A stretch of 61,088 nucleotides of DNA from an uncultured Clostridia bacterium (GTDB taxonomy: Bacteria > Bacillota > Clostridia > Christensenellales > Borkfalkiaceae): positions 1-61,088 of the forward strand of contig CAKQSI010000010.1 of the NCBI GenBank assembly GCA_934272745.1, given 5' to 3'. The notes under the pieces were generated by a model. It saw only the letters and a list, made by a program, of their open reading frames with translations, was not told where the DNA came from and did no database searches. The translations under genes were made by a program, and so were the position numbers. Of the stretch, positions 25,371-32,924 are shown piece after piece; position 1 is the first letter of the stretch, and each line of letters starts with the position of its first letter.

Positions 25371-26528
25371 ATGAAAAAAATCGCACTGCTCGGCAGTACG
25401 GGATCCATCGGCACGCAGGTGCTGCACGTCGTTTCCCGATATCCGGAAAAATTTTCCGTAATCTCGCTTGCGGCGGGGAAAAATGCCGATCTGTTCTTAA
25501 AGCAGGTGCAAACCTTCCGCCCCGCGGTCGCGTGCTTAAAAGATACCGCTGCGTTCTCGAAAATCAAAGACGTATTGCCAAAATCGGTCACTTACTGCGT
25601 GGGAGAGGACGCCGTCCTTTCCGCAATTATCGAAGAAGCCGACCTCGTGTTCGTCGCCGTGACCGGGTTCGACGGATTAAAATGTGTTTTAAAAGCCATC
25701 GAACTGAAAAAGCCCGTTGCCCTTGCCAATAAAGAAAGTCTTTGCTGCGGCGGGGAACTGGTCATGCGCCGCGCGAAAGAGTCCGGCGTGCCGATCATTC
25801 CCGTGGACAGCGAACATTCCGCAATCTGGCAGTGCCTTTCCTTTGACCGCGCGAAGAAAGCCGAAAGACTGGTACTCACCGCAAGCGGCGGACCCTTCTG
25901 GCAAAAGCCGCAAGAGGAATTTCCCCATATTGCCTTACAAGACGCGCTCCGGCACCCTACCTGGCGCATGGGCGCGAAAATTACGGTGGATTCGGCAACG
26001 CTCGCAAACAAAGGGCAGGAGATTATGGAAGCCTGCCACCTGTTTTCCCTCCCGCAGGACAAGGTCGAAGTGGTTATTCACCCCCAAAGCGTGGTGCATT
26101 CCATGGCGTCGTTCGCGGACGGCGTGACCATGATGCAGACTTCCTATCCCACAATGGAAATTCCCATTCAACTGGCGCTGACCTATCCGGAGCGGCTGCC
26201 TTCCGGGACGAAGCAGGTCGATTTTGCCGCGCTGGGCGCGCTGACCTTTTTCCCCGTACCGGAAGAAAAATTTCCTTGCTTTACCATGGCGCGGCAGGCG
26301 ATCGCCGCCGGCGGAACGCGCCCCTTAGTCTATACCGTGGCGAACGAAACGGCGGTCAACGCCTTTTTGTCGGAGAAGATTACTTTTACCGAAATTGCGG
26401 ATTTTGTCCGCCGCGCGCTGGAAAAAATTCCCGAGCGGACGGCAAAGGAGTATGCTGCGCTTGCGGAAATCAGGGGAGAAATCATTCGCTTCACCTCCGC
26501 CGCGATCGAAAAAGCCGGTCGCGATTGA
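25371..26528 (+). CDS. dxr: 1-Deoxy-D-xylulose 5-phosphate reductoisomerase
   Basis: Second step of the MEP isoprenoid pathway, feeding uppS. The start is the ATG at 25371, with GAGGAG 5 bases before; an ATG at 25359 overlaps that site. 385 residues. NADPH loop LLGSTGSIGTQ, metal-site stretch PVDSEHSAIWQCL, and the catalytic loop around ASGGPFW and HPTWRMGAKITVDSATLANKG. Ends normally. Confidence 0.97.
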   Translation: MKKIALLGSTGSIGTQVLHVVSRYPEKFSVISLAAGKNADLFLKQVQTFRPAVACLKDTAAFSKIKDVLPKSVTYCVGEDAVLSAIIEEADLVFVAVTGFDGLKCVLKAIELKKPVALANKESLCCGGELVMRRAKESGVPIIPVDSEHSAIWQCLSFDRAKKAERLVLTASGGPFWQKPQEEFPHIALQDALRHPTWRMGAKITVDSATLANKGQEIMEACHLFSLPQDKVEVVIHPQSVVHSMASFADGVTMMQTSYPTMEIPIQLALTYPERLPSGTKQVDFAALGALTFFPVPEEKFPCFTMARQAIAAGGTRPLVYTVANETAVNAFLSEKITFTEIADFVRRALEKIPERTAKEYAALAEIRGEIIRFTSAAIEKAGRD

Positions 26529-26847
26529 TCGCGGAAACCCGGCGGCGCGTGCCGAAAATAGGCTGAGCGCTATAGAACTGACAATATTTCGATAATAAAC
26601 AAGTGCGTAAAAGCGGCGCGTGTACCGAAAAACGCCAGACGTATGGCAAAAATCGAAACAAAACGGCAAAAGATAAAGTGACAATGGGTGCCGCGCAAGA
26701 CGTGCAAATCGTGCGAAAAACACAAGTTGCGTAAATCGGACAACGATCCGCGCAAGCCGTGTTAATAGTGCAACGAGCCGCACAAGAAGTCTGAGGCTTT
26801 GCCTCCTCCTCAAATAATAACTTATCAACTCTATCCGGAGAATGTAT
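26529..26847 (+). other. Intergenic region before rseP
   Basis: About 320 bases, no gene. It has loose repeats built on CAACGAGCCGCACAAG-like words (26739-26754 and 26770-26785, 31-base period). Confidence 0.5.
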
Positions 26848-27969
26848 ATGACGATAAATCTTCTTTCATTTTCTTCCGCATTGCAAAAAATCGGGTCGGT
26901 GCTGCTTGCCGTCCTCATTTTGCTTTTAATGATCACGGTGCACGAATTCGGGCATTACGTCGCGGGGAAAATCTTCAGGTTCAAAATCAACGAGTTTGCG
27001 ATCGGCTTCGGTCCGGCACTCTTCAAAAAAACCAAAAAGAACGGCGAAATTTTTTCCGTGCGCGCCCTTCCGCTCGGCGGCTACTGCGCGTTCGAGGGGG
27101 AGGAGGACGACGAGGAGAATAAAAGTTCGCACCCGGACGCGTTTAACAATAAAAAACCGTGGCAGCGCATCATCGTGCTGGTTGCCGGCGCCGCCATGAA
27201 CTTTTTGACCGCGCTGTGCTGCATCGTCATTTCCTTTTCGGTGTTCGGACAACTGCTGTTTATGACCTATCGCACGGAGCCGCTCACGGCGGAACAACAG
27301 ACGGAATACGCCGGCTATACTTTTCAGGACGAAGATGTCATTTTGTCCGTGGACGGCAGAAGTTGCTATCTGACCACCGATTTGATGAAAGAACTTAAAG
27401 GGAGCAAAGCGGGTGACGTACACGAATTTGTCGTGCTTCGCGGCGGCGAAAAGGTCACGCAGCAGGTCAAAATGCGCGCCGATTATACGGGAAATTCGGT
27501 CAGCGATACCGACGATCTGTTTACCGCCATGGGTATTCAGAAGACCGAAAAAGGCTTTGAAATCTATTCCAAAAAAACAAAGTTCGGCTTTTTTGAAACG
27601 CTCGGCAGGTCGTTTACCTACGCTTTCCGCATTGCGGGGACGATCTTTACCGTACTCGGGCAACTTCTGACGGGAAAACTCGGCTTAAGCGCCATGGGCG
27701 GACCCATCACCACCATTACGATAACCTCAAAACTGGCAAGTCAGGGGCTGTTGCAATTTTTGGAAATTACGGCGTATATCGGCGTCAATCTCGCCGTTTT
27801 CAACCTGCTGCCGATCCCGGCGCTGGACGGATCCAAAATTATTTTTACGGCGATCGAGTGGGTGCGCGGCAAGCCGATTAACCGAAAAGTGGAGAACGTG
27901 ATCCATTTCGTAGGGCTCGTGGTTCTGCTCGGGTTTGCCGTTCTGGTCGATTTATTACAACTGTTTTAG
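26848..27969 (+). CDS. rseP: Site-2 intramembrane zinc metalloprotease RseP/RasP
   Basis: Cuts membrane-anchored anti-sigma factors and leftover signal peptides. Of two in-frame ATGs (26842, 26848) the second is 7 bases from CCGGAG and is preferred; 373 residues. Active-site HEFGH at residues 32-36, one PDZ domain (about 145-215, with DEDVILSVDG), and the third zinc ligand region LLPIPALDGSK, where the last Gly of the common LDGG is Ser. Hydrophobic segments at both ends. dxr-rseP is a conserved pair. Confidence 0.95.
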   Translation: MTINLLSFSSALQKIGSVLLAVLILLLMITVHEFGHYVAGKIFRFKINEFAIGFGPALFKKTKKNGEIFSVRALPLGGYCAFEGEEDDEENKSSHPDAFNNKKPWQRIIVLVAGAAMNFLTALCCIVISFSVFGQLLFMTYRTEPLTAEQQTEYAGYTFQDEDVILSVDGRSCYLTTDLMKELKGSKAGDVHEFVVLRGGEKVTQQVKMRADYTGNSVSDTDDLFTAMGIQKTEKGFEIYSKKTKFGFFETLGRSFTYAFRIAGTIFTVLGQLLTGKLGLSAMGGPITTITITSKLASQGLLQFLEITAYIGVNLAVFNLLPIPALDGSKIIFTAIEWVRGKPINRKVENVIHFVGLVVLLGFAVLVDLLQLF

Positions 27970-27975
27970 CGGGAA

Positions 27976-28010
27976 TTGCCGCGGCGTTCAATCGCCGCGG
28001 CAAAATTTTC
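27976..28010 (+). terminator. Terminator after rseP
   Basis: TTGCCGCGGCG (27976-27986) and CGCCGCGGCAA (27993-28003) pair exactly, followed by AATTTT. Confidence 0.8.
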
Positions 28011-28106
28011 GTGGTGGAATTAAATTTAAAAGGCGGGTTTTTGCAGGGGAGAGATTTTGCCTTTATAAAAAATTCAAAAAAATTTTGAAAAACATAGAAA
28101 AATGAT

Positions 28107-28134
28107 TTGACCTTTTTCAAAAATATGATATAAT
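28107..28134 (+). promoter_or_regulatory. Promoter for the tRNA pair
   Basis: TTGACC (28107-28112), 16-base spacer, TATAAT (28129-28134), 21 bases before the first tRNA. Confidence 0.75.
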
Positions 28135-28154
28135 AGATATGCTGTTTTACGGGC

Positions 28155-28231
28155 GGAGGTGTAGCTCAGTCGGTTAGAGCGTTCGCTTCACATGCGAGAG
28201 GTCTTGGGTTCGAGTCCCTACACCTCCACCA
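28155..28231 (+). tRNA. tRNA-Val (anticodon CAC)
   Basis: Cloverleaf by eye: acceptor GGAGGTG/CACCTCC, D-arm GCTC...GAGC, anticodon stem TTCGC/GCGAG with loop TTCACAT (anticodon CAC, codon GTG), T-arm TTGGG TTCGAGT CCCTA, discriminator A and encoded CCA. Confidence 0.95.
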
Positions 28232-28270
28232 CCTTTTTTATGGCGCCCGACGAGGGCAAACAAAATCTAT

Positions 28271-28346
28271 GGGGATATGGCTCAGTTGGTAGAGCGATGC
28301 GTTCGCAACGCATAGGTCAGGGGTTCGAATCCCCTTATCTCCACCA
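28271..28346 (+). tRNA. tRNA-Ala (anticodon CGC)
   Basis: Acceptor GGGGATA/TATCTCC includes the G3-U70 wobble pair that identifies tRNA-Ala. D-arm GCTC...GAGC, anticodon stem ATGCG/CGCAT with loop TTCGCAA (anticodon CGC, codon GCG), T-arm AGGGG TTCGAAT CCCCT, discriminator A and encoded CCA. Confidence 0.95.
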
Positions 28347-28349
28347 CTT

Positions 28350-28380
28350 GGAACCGCGGTCGCACCCGTGGTTCCTTTTT
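28350..28380 (+). terminator. Terminator after tRNA-Ala
   Basis: GGAACCGCG (28350-28358) pairs with CGTGGTTCC (28367-28375, one G-U), followed by T5. Confidence 0.85.
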
Positions 28381-28510
28381 ATTTGCGTAAAAGGCGTTGT
28401 CGGGATAATCGTTAAGACAAAGGTCGCAGAAAAGAAAATTTCTTACGATTGGCTTACGAAACCCCGTCAAAACGGAAAGTTTGTTAAGAAAACTAAATAA
28501 TATGCAATTT

Positions 28511-28543
28511 AAGGCGATAGAACGTTGATTCTACCGCCTTTTT
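28511..28543 (+). terminator. Terminator in the AT-rich scar
   Basis: AAGGCGATAGAA (28511-28522) pairs with TTCTACCGCCTT (28529-28540) with one mismatch, then T5. Confidence 0.7.
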
Positions 28544-28822
28544 CTATGCTTTTGATAAAGTTTCCGTCTGATTTATCGTCTTTCGCCAGTGGTTGTAGCA
28601 CAGTGAAAAGCGGAAGTCAACGGCAAAAAATTGTAACTGAAAATTTGAATATGAATTGAGAGTTGAACTTTTCGTTAGTTTGACTCTTTTTTATTTACGC
28701 AGCAATTTTTGTGCTTTTTCGTTGACTTCCGTGAAAGCGACAATCAATAAAAATACTCCTATCTTTTCCAAGTGCTACCCCGTTTTTGCCGAAAGGCGAA
28801 AGTAAATCGGAGGTAAATCCAA

Positions 28823-28876
28823 ATGAAAAGAAAACTATGTTACAGCAAAAAGGTAATCGCGATAGAAAAATTTTGA
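28823..28876 (+). CDS. Tiny frame of 17 codons with a strong ribosome-binding site
   Basis: GGAGG lies 9 bases before an ATG that opens MKRKLCYSKKVIAIEKF. The peptide is Lys-rich and not recognised. It may be a leader peptide or the truncated head of a lost gene. It ends 19 bases before the promoter that follows. Confidence 0.3.
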   Translation: MKRKLCYSKKVIAIEKF

Positions 28877-28894
28877 TTTATCGTCATATTTTTG

Positions 28895-28923
28895 TTGACA
28901 AAATGAATCACGTCGTCTATAAT
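28895..28923 (+). promoter_or_regulatory. Consensus promoter upstream of the TetR gene
   Basis: TTGACA (28895-28900), 17-base spacer, TATAAT (28918-28923): perfect consensus. Confidence 0.85.
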
Positions 28924-28943
28924 ACTAACTAATGTTAGTTAGT
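28924..28943 (+). promoter_or_regulatory. 20-bp perfect palindrome, probable TetR operator
   Basis: ACTAACTAA TG TTAGTTAGT starts directly after the -10 box and covers the transcription start. Its size and form fit TetR/AcrR operators, and a TetR gene is the first credible gene downstream. Confidence 0.75.
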
Positions 28944-29296
28944 TTAAAAATGATGATACTTCTTTTTCTGCTGGCAGGGAACGAAATCATTTTGTGTGGC
29001 GGAACTGCATCAAACTTAAACAAAGAGGAAAACGTTGCTCGGTTTTGAATGGGGTGGAAGGATATCCTGCGGGGGAAAATAAAATCTCTCGTTCTGGGCA
29101 AATGCACTATTATCATCTGAAACAGCGCGTTTTTCGGGGAAACGTCGCCCGCGGGGTTGTGGCAGTGAAGCAAAGCCACGGGGTCGTGTCAGTGAAGCAA
29201 ATTTCCATAGGGGTAATTGCTTTTTCATTGTGGAAAAAGGCGGTTTTGCTGCTAAAATCGCCTTTCGGACGGGAAAAACTTACGACGGGAGCATTT
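28944..29296 (+). other. 353-base leader between the operator and the TetR gene
   Basis: A 32-codon frame starting at 28950 (hydrophobic start MMILLFLLAG) lacks a ribosome-binding site and is not called. A 12-bp hairpin AAAGGCGGTTTT / AAAATCGCCTTT (29236-29247, 29254-29265, one G-U) stands 31 bases before the TetR start and may act as an attenuator. CAGTGAAGCAAA occurs twice (around 29163 and 29190). Confidence 0.5.
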
Positions 29297-29938
29297 ATGA
29301 AACAGGACGATACCAAACGGCAGATTTTAGACAAAGCGCTGCAACTCTTTTCGGAGCGCGGTTACGACGCGGTTAGTGTGGGAGAGATTGCGAAAGAAGT
29401 GGGAATCAAAGCGCCGTCGCTGTACAATCATTTCCAAAGTAAGCAGGCGATTTTTGAAGCGATCGTGGCGGAAACCGACCAAAAATACGACCGCGATACC
29501 GATAAAATCGATATTCACGTCAAAAACGGGGCGCAGGACGCGCCCTCCCTGCAACACGTTTCGGCAGAAGAGTTGCTGCAAAAGCTGCGCGGTATTTTTC
29601 TGTATTCGCTGCACGACGAAAAGGTGGCGCGGTTCCGCAAAATGATGACCATCGAACAGTTTCGCTCGTCCGCGCTTGCGGAACTGTATTCACAGCGCTA
29701 CGTCGATCGCATCGTTTTCTATCATGCGGAAATTTTCCGGAAACTGATCATGGCAGGAGAAATCCTTGCGGAAGACCCGCAAACACTTGCCTTGCTTTAC
29801 GTTTCGCCCGTCGTGATTCTGCTTGGCGTTTGCGACCGCCAGCCGGAGCGGGAGGCCGAGTGTCTGGTGCTGCTCGAATCACACGTCCGCTTGTTTTTCC
29901 GCACCTATAATATTGCGGCAAGAGGCGGGAAAAAGTAA
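29297..29938 (+). CDS. TetR/AcrR-family transcriptional repressor
   Basis: 213 residues from the ATG at 29297, preceded by GGGAG; the frame is open upstream but without start signals. Residues 5-60 form the TetR helix-turn-helix: KRQILDKALQLFSERGYDAVSVGEIAKEV then GIKAPSLYNHFQSKQAIFEAI. The ligand domain is not diagnostic. It probably represses its own promoter through the palindrome at 28924-28943, and perhaps the DUF998 and GNAT genes that follow. Confidence 0.9.
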   Translation: MKQDDTKRQILDKALQLFSERGYDAVSVGEIAKEVGIKAPSLYNHFQSKQAIFEAIVAETDQKYDRDTDKIDIHVKNGAQDAPSLQHVSAEELLQKLRGIFLYSLHDEKVARFRKMMTIEQFRSSALAELYSQRYVDRIVFYHAEIFRKLIMAGEILAEDPQTLALLYVSPVVILLGVCDRQPEREAECLVLLESHVRLFFRTYNIAARGGKK

Positions 29939-30167
29939 GTCTGCCGGGTTTCACTTTCAGAGTGCGTTGTCGCGGATTTTGAGGAACGTATGCCAAAATT
30001 CGTGCATTCAGCACGGGAAACACGGCTTTAAAAAGAATTTCCTGCGCAGGGAAGTTCGTGCTTTCGGTTCAGCATTCCCGGCACGGAAAAGCCGGAGGAA
30101 AGCCGATATAGCGTTCGGCAAAAGGCTGGAAACAACTGCCGGCGCGGTTCACCGTTAAAGGAGAAAA

Positions 30168-30851
30168 ATGAAAAAATCGTTATTGCAAAAATCGGGACTT
30201 TCGGGCGTGGTCAGTTTTCTGTCCTACACGGCGGCGGTCGTGTTTTCGCCGCTTAAGTACCTGGGGTATGACTGGACGAAACAGGCGGTCAGCGACCTGT
30301 CCGCCGCAAACGCGCCGTCGCTTGCGTTATGGAACAGCCTCAGCGCTTTTTACAACGTATGCGAAGTGCTTTGCGCAACGCTGGTCTGTCTGTGGCTGCA
30401 AGGCAGAAAGACCAGACTTCTCCGCACGGGCGTATATCTTTTTGCCGTGATGGAATGGGTTTCCGCCGTGGGGTATCGCATGTTTCCGCTCAGCGAAAGC
30501 GGCTATGCGGGCGCCTTTCAGGACAAAATGCATATGGCAGTCACGGCGGCAGTCGTACTGCTTTCGATCGTTTCGCTTACCGTCGTCATTGTGGCAGGGG
30601 CGAAAAATAAAAACTGCCGCTCTTACGGAATCTGCGCTACAATGGCGCTGACGATGATGCTGGCAGGCGCACTGGGAATGAAAATCGTCCCCGCAGAGTA
30701 TTTCGGCGTGGTGGAACGCTTCAGCGTTTTTGCGGCAACGGGATTCAACGCCGCGCTCGGAATACATATGTTTTTCGGCGAAGCGGAAATTTCGGATTCC
30801 GGAAATAACGCCGCCGGCACAACCGCCGCAGATTCGGTAAAAAACGGATAG
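30168..30851 (+). CDS. DUF998 family membrane protein
   Basis: 227 residues, about six membrane helices. The pattern SPLKYLGYDWTKQAVSDLSA followed by short loops, and YRMFPLSESGYAGAFQDKMHM, is typical of DUF998 (Frag1/DRAM-like) proteins. Function unknown. TAAAGGAG stands before the ATG. It lies between a TetR regulator and an acetyltransferase, a small adaptive cluster. Confidence 0.8.
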   Translation: MKKSLLQKSGLSGVVSFLSYTAAVVFSPLKYLGYDWTKQAVSDLSAANAPSLALWNSLSAFYNVCEVLCATLVCLWLQGRKTRLLRTGVYLFAVMEWVSAVGYRMFPLSESGYAGAFQDKMHMAVTAAVVLLSIVSLTVVIVAGAKNKNCRSYGICATMALTMMLAGALGMKIVPAEYFGVVERFSVFAATGFNAALGIHMFFGEAEISDSGNNAAGTTAADSVKNG

Positions 30852-30902
30852 GCGGCAATATCGGGAGGGGCAAAGTCCGCCCGCCCGAAGGGAGTATTCA
30901 AT

Positions 30903-31535
30903 ATGCAAGAAAATATTATCATTCGTTTGGAAGAGAAAAAAGACTATCGCGCAACCGAAAATCTGGTGCGGGAAGCGTTCTGGAACGTTTATCGCCCCGG
31001 ATGCACGGAACATTTCGTGCTGCATACCTTGCGGGACGATCCGGCGTTCGTCCCCGCACTGGATTTTGTCATGGAGCGCAACGGGGAAATGATCGGACAG
31101 GTAATTTACGTCCGGTCGGAAATCAACTTAAAAGGCGGCAAAAAAATGCCGGTCATGACCTTTGGCCCCATCGGTATTGCGCCTGCGTTCAAGCGGCAGG
31201 GGTACGGCAAACGCCTGCTGGACTATTCTATGGAACAGGCAAAAAAACTGGGCGCCGGGGCGCTGTTTATCACGGGAAACGTCGATTTTTACGGTAAATC
31301 CGGCTTCGTTCCCGCAAAAAATAAAGGCGTGCGCTACGCGGACGATCCGGACGCCGATTATTTTTTGGTGAAAGAACTGAACCCCGGTTTTCTGGACGGA
31401 TTATCCGGGACGTACCGGGATCCGGAAGGGTATTTTTCCGCAGAAAAGAACCCCGCCGCTTTTGCCGCGTTTGAAGCGACTTTTCCGGAAAAAGAAAAAT
31501 TACGCCTGCCCGGGCAACTGGTTTTTGGGGATTGA
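30903..31535 (+). CDS. GNAT-family N-acetyltransferase
   Basis: 210 residues. The acetyl-CoA motif A is MTFGPIGIAPAFKRQGYGKRLL (about residues 82-103, with the Q/RxxGxG/A core RQGYGK); GNVDFYGKSGFVPA follows as in the YhbS-like subgroup. The acceptor is not known. GAAGGGAG precedes the ATG at 30903. A repeat-rich gap follows. Confidence 0.9.
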   Translation: MQENIIIRLEEKKDYRATENLVREAFWNVYRPGCTEHFVLHTLRDDPAFVPALDFVMERNGEMIGQVIYVRSEINLKGGKKMPVMTFGPIGIAPAFKRQGYGKRLLDYSMEQAKKLGAGALFITGNVDFYGKSGFVPAKNKGVRYADDPDADYFLVKELNPGFLDGLSGTYRDPEGYFSAEKNPAAFAAFEATFPEKEKLRLPGQLVFGD

Positions 31536-31639
31536 CGCAGGCTTTTGGTTTGCGCCGCACGGGACGAAAAGCGGGTTTTCCGCTTCCCGCGGGTGGCGGG
31601 CGCGGCGGCATAGAGAAAGCAAAAGGGGAAAGATAAAAC

Positions 31640-31933
31640 TAGGGATTCCATTCGTCACCCTTCCTACCGAAAAGGCGTCTTTTTCGCCATTTTCCGCGAC
31701 CGTTCGGGCGCAGTACATCAAGTACAGCAACCCTCACGCTCGCAAAAAATCATCAAAAAATGCGCTCTTTTCGGTGCGTAGCATTTTTGCGGATGAGAAA
31801 CCGACCGCAACGCGGCTCGTTTAGGCAAGGCAAACGCCCGAAGTTGTACTGGACGTACTACGAGCGGCGTTTAACGCCGCATAAATCGGTTTATCACCGC
31901 AAAAATAGTTAGGGATGGCGAATGGAATCCCTA
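31640..31933. mobile_element. MITE-like element, 294 bp, TA-flanked terminal inverted repeats
   Basis: Left end GGGATTCCATTCGTCACCC (31642-31660); right end is its inverse at 31912-31931 (17 of 19 matching, with one extra base near the inner edge). Both tips touch a TA (31640-31641, 31932-31933), the target duplicated by IS630/Tc1-mariner elements. No transposase inside. Internal sequence has imperfect symmetry around AGTACATCAAGTAC and GTACTGGACGTAC. Non-autonomous by this evidence; relatives occur at 19411, 25311, 55776 and 55818. Confidence 0.75.
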
Positions 31934-32053
31934 TCGTTTGTCCGCTTTAAAACGCAGTCCCGGCAATCAAGCGATTTTTAATCAAACAACCTTGCCGAAA
32001 GCAGCCGCGCTCCGGTTGGAAAACGGGACTGACGATATAGAATAAAAGACAAG

Positions 32054-32099
32054 AAGCGTGCCGGATTTTGCGATACGTATCGCAAAATCCGGCACGCTT
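32054..32099. repeat. 46-bp perfect palindrome
   Basis: Arms of 23 bases beginning AAGCGTGCCGGATTTTGCG meet without a loop at ATACGTAT. A shorter relative, GTGCCGGATTTTGCCATACGT, occurs alone near 17375 after iscU. Could be a terminator for either side or a hairpin-forming repeat. Confidence 0.85.
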
Positions 32100-32107
32100 G
32101 TCATTAT

Positions 32108-32223
32108 TATTGGGTAAAGCTGCGCAAAACTACGGGGTAAAACAGAGCGAGATTATGGGGAAAAATAGCGCAAGATTACGGGGTAAAATTTCGCGAAGAA
32201 TACCGCGGAAAACAGAGCGCGGC
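32108..32223 (+). repeat. Five degenerate 23-bp tandem units
   Basis: Units at 32108, 32131, 32154, 32177 and 32201, consensus TACGGGGTAAAACAGCGCAAGAT, one extra base between units four and five. Confidence 0.75.
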
Positions 32224-32479
32224 TTAACCCGTTTTACGCGCTCTTGCCGCAGGGGAGAATAGGCGCAGTTTTCGTTCGGACTTGTGTCCTTGCCACGCTG
32301 TGGGGTAAAAGCCTGCCGCGGGCAAACGGGCGCAGTTACAGCGCGGTTTGTTTGCGCGCGTACAAGGCAAGCGGGGCGGCTTTTTGCCCCCACGCCGGGC
32401 AGTCTTGCGCGGTTTTCCGGTTGGGCAAACCTACGGATTTTCGTCCGGCTTTACGCCCGTGCCGTGGAAACGTTTGCCC

Positions 32480-32551
32480 CACGCCGGGCAAGAGTGTGCA
32501 TTTTTCGCTCATGCCGGGCAAGAGCGTGCATTTTTCGCTCACGCCGGGCAA
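32480..32551 (+). repeat. 30-bp tandem repeat, 2.4 copies
   Basis: Units at 32480-32509 and 32510-32539 differ at two bases, and a partial third starts at 32540; core GCCGGGCAAGAG-GTGCATTTTTCGCT. Confidence 0.85.
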
Positions 32552-32564
32552 CCGAAATGCTGCT

Positions 32565-32924
32565 TTAGTCCAACTTTACGTCCACGCCGCTGGGGGTGTA
32601 GATGAAAATTTTGGGCTGGATTTCGTACATAGAGCCGCCGAGCGCGATGATCGCGCCGCTTAAAATGTCGCTGACGCGCTGCGCGGTGGTTTCCTTAATG
32701 CGGTCGAGATAGACGATGGCGGGCGCGCTTTTTTTCAGGTGCTCGATAATCTCTACCACTTCCGCATAACTCTTGGGTTTGTATACGGCAACGCCGCCCG
32801 GCGCTTTTACGGTTTGCGCTTCCTTTTCCATAGAAGCGCCGCTTTCCGCAGATTCTCTCCGAAAGGTTTCAAACCGATCCTGTCGTTCGTCGCTGTCGTT
32901 TTTCAGTCTGTCAAAAATACTCAC
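32565..32924 (-). CDS. sepF: Cell-division protein SepF
   Basis: 119 residues. N-terminal amphipathic start MSIFDRLKND (membrane anchor in SepF), a linker, then the SepF core: PKSYAEVVEIIEHLKKSAP, RVSDILSGAIIALGGSMYEI, and an ending with FIYTPSGVDV. It aligns and tethers FtsZ filaments. The start is GTG at 32924 and overlaps the yggS stop by 4 bases, as in the common yggS-sepF pair. GAGAGGAA precedes it on this strand. Confidence 0.95.
   Translation of the reverse strand: MSIFDRLKNDSDERQDRFETFRRESAESGASMEKEAQTVKAPGGVAVYKPKSYAEVVEIIEHLKKSAPAIVYLDRIKETTAQRVSDILSGAIIALGGSMYEIQPKIFIYTPSGVDVKLD

Larger units (their letters stand above)
28381..28894 (+). other. AT-rich scar downstream of tRNA-Ala
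   Basis: This stretch is clearly richer in A/T than its surroundings. It contains a terminator (28511-28543), a 12-bp inverted repeat CGGAAGTCAACG (28611-28622) / CGTTGACTTCCG (28720-28731) with AAAAATTG/CAATTTTT just inside, and a tiny frame with a strong ribosome-binding site (28823-28876). It may be the remains of an element that entered at the tRNA; no integrase or attachment repeat is visible. Confidence 0.45.
31536..32564 (+). other. 1-kb gene-free repeat region
   Basis: Contains the complete inverted-repeat element (31640-31933), a 46-bp perfect palindrome (32054-32099), a 23-bp tandem array (32108-32223) and a 30-bp tandem array (32480-32551). Frames across it are repeat translations with odd composition; none is called. 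Confidence 0.7.

Noticed and set aside
28950..29048. 32-codon frame with a hydrophobic start right after the TetR-type operator
   Set aside because: No ribosome-binding site; the leader before it is under 25 bases. Kept only as a note in the leader feature.
32108..32551. Possible CRISPR array
   Set aside because: Units are directly adjacent with no unique spacers, are degenerate, and no cas genes are nearby; this is a tandem repeat.
32244..32663. 139-codon plus-strand frame downstream of sepF
   Set aside because: It is largely the translation of 30-bp tandem repeats and overlaps the real sepF on the other strand.
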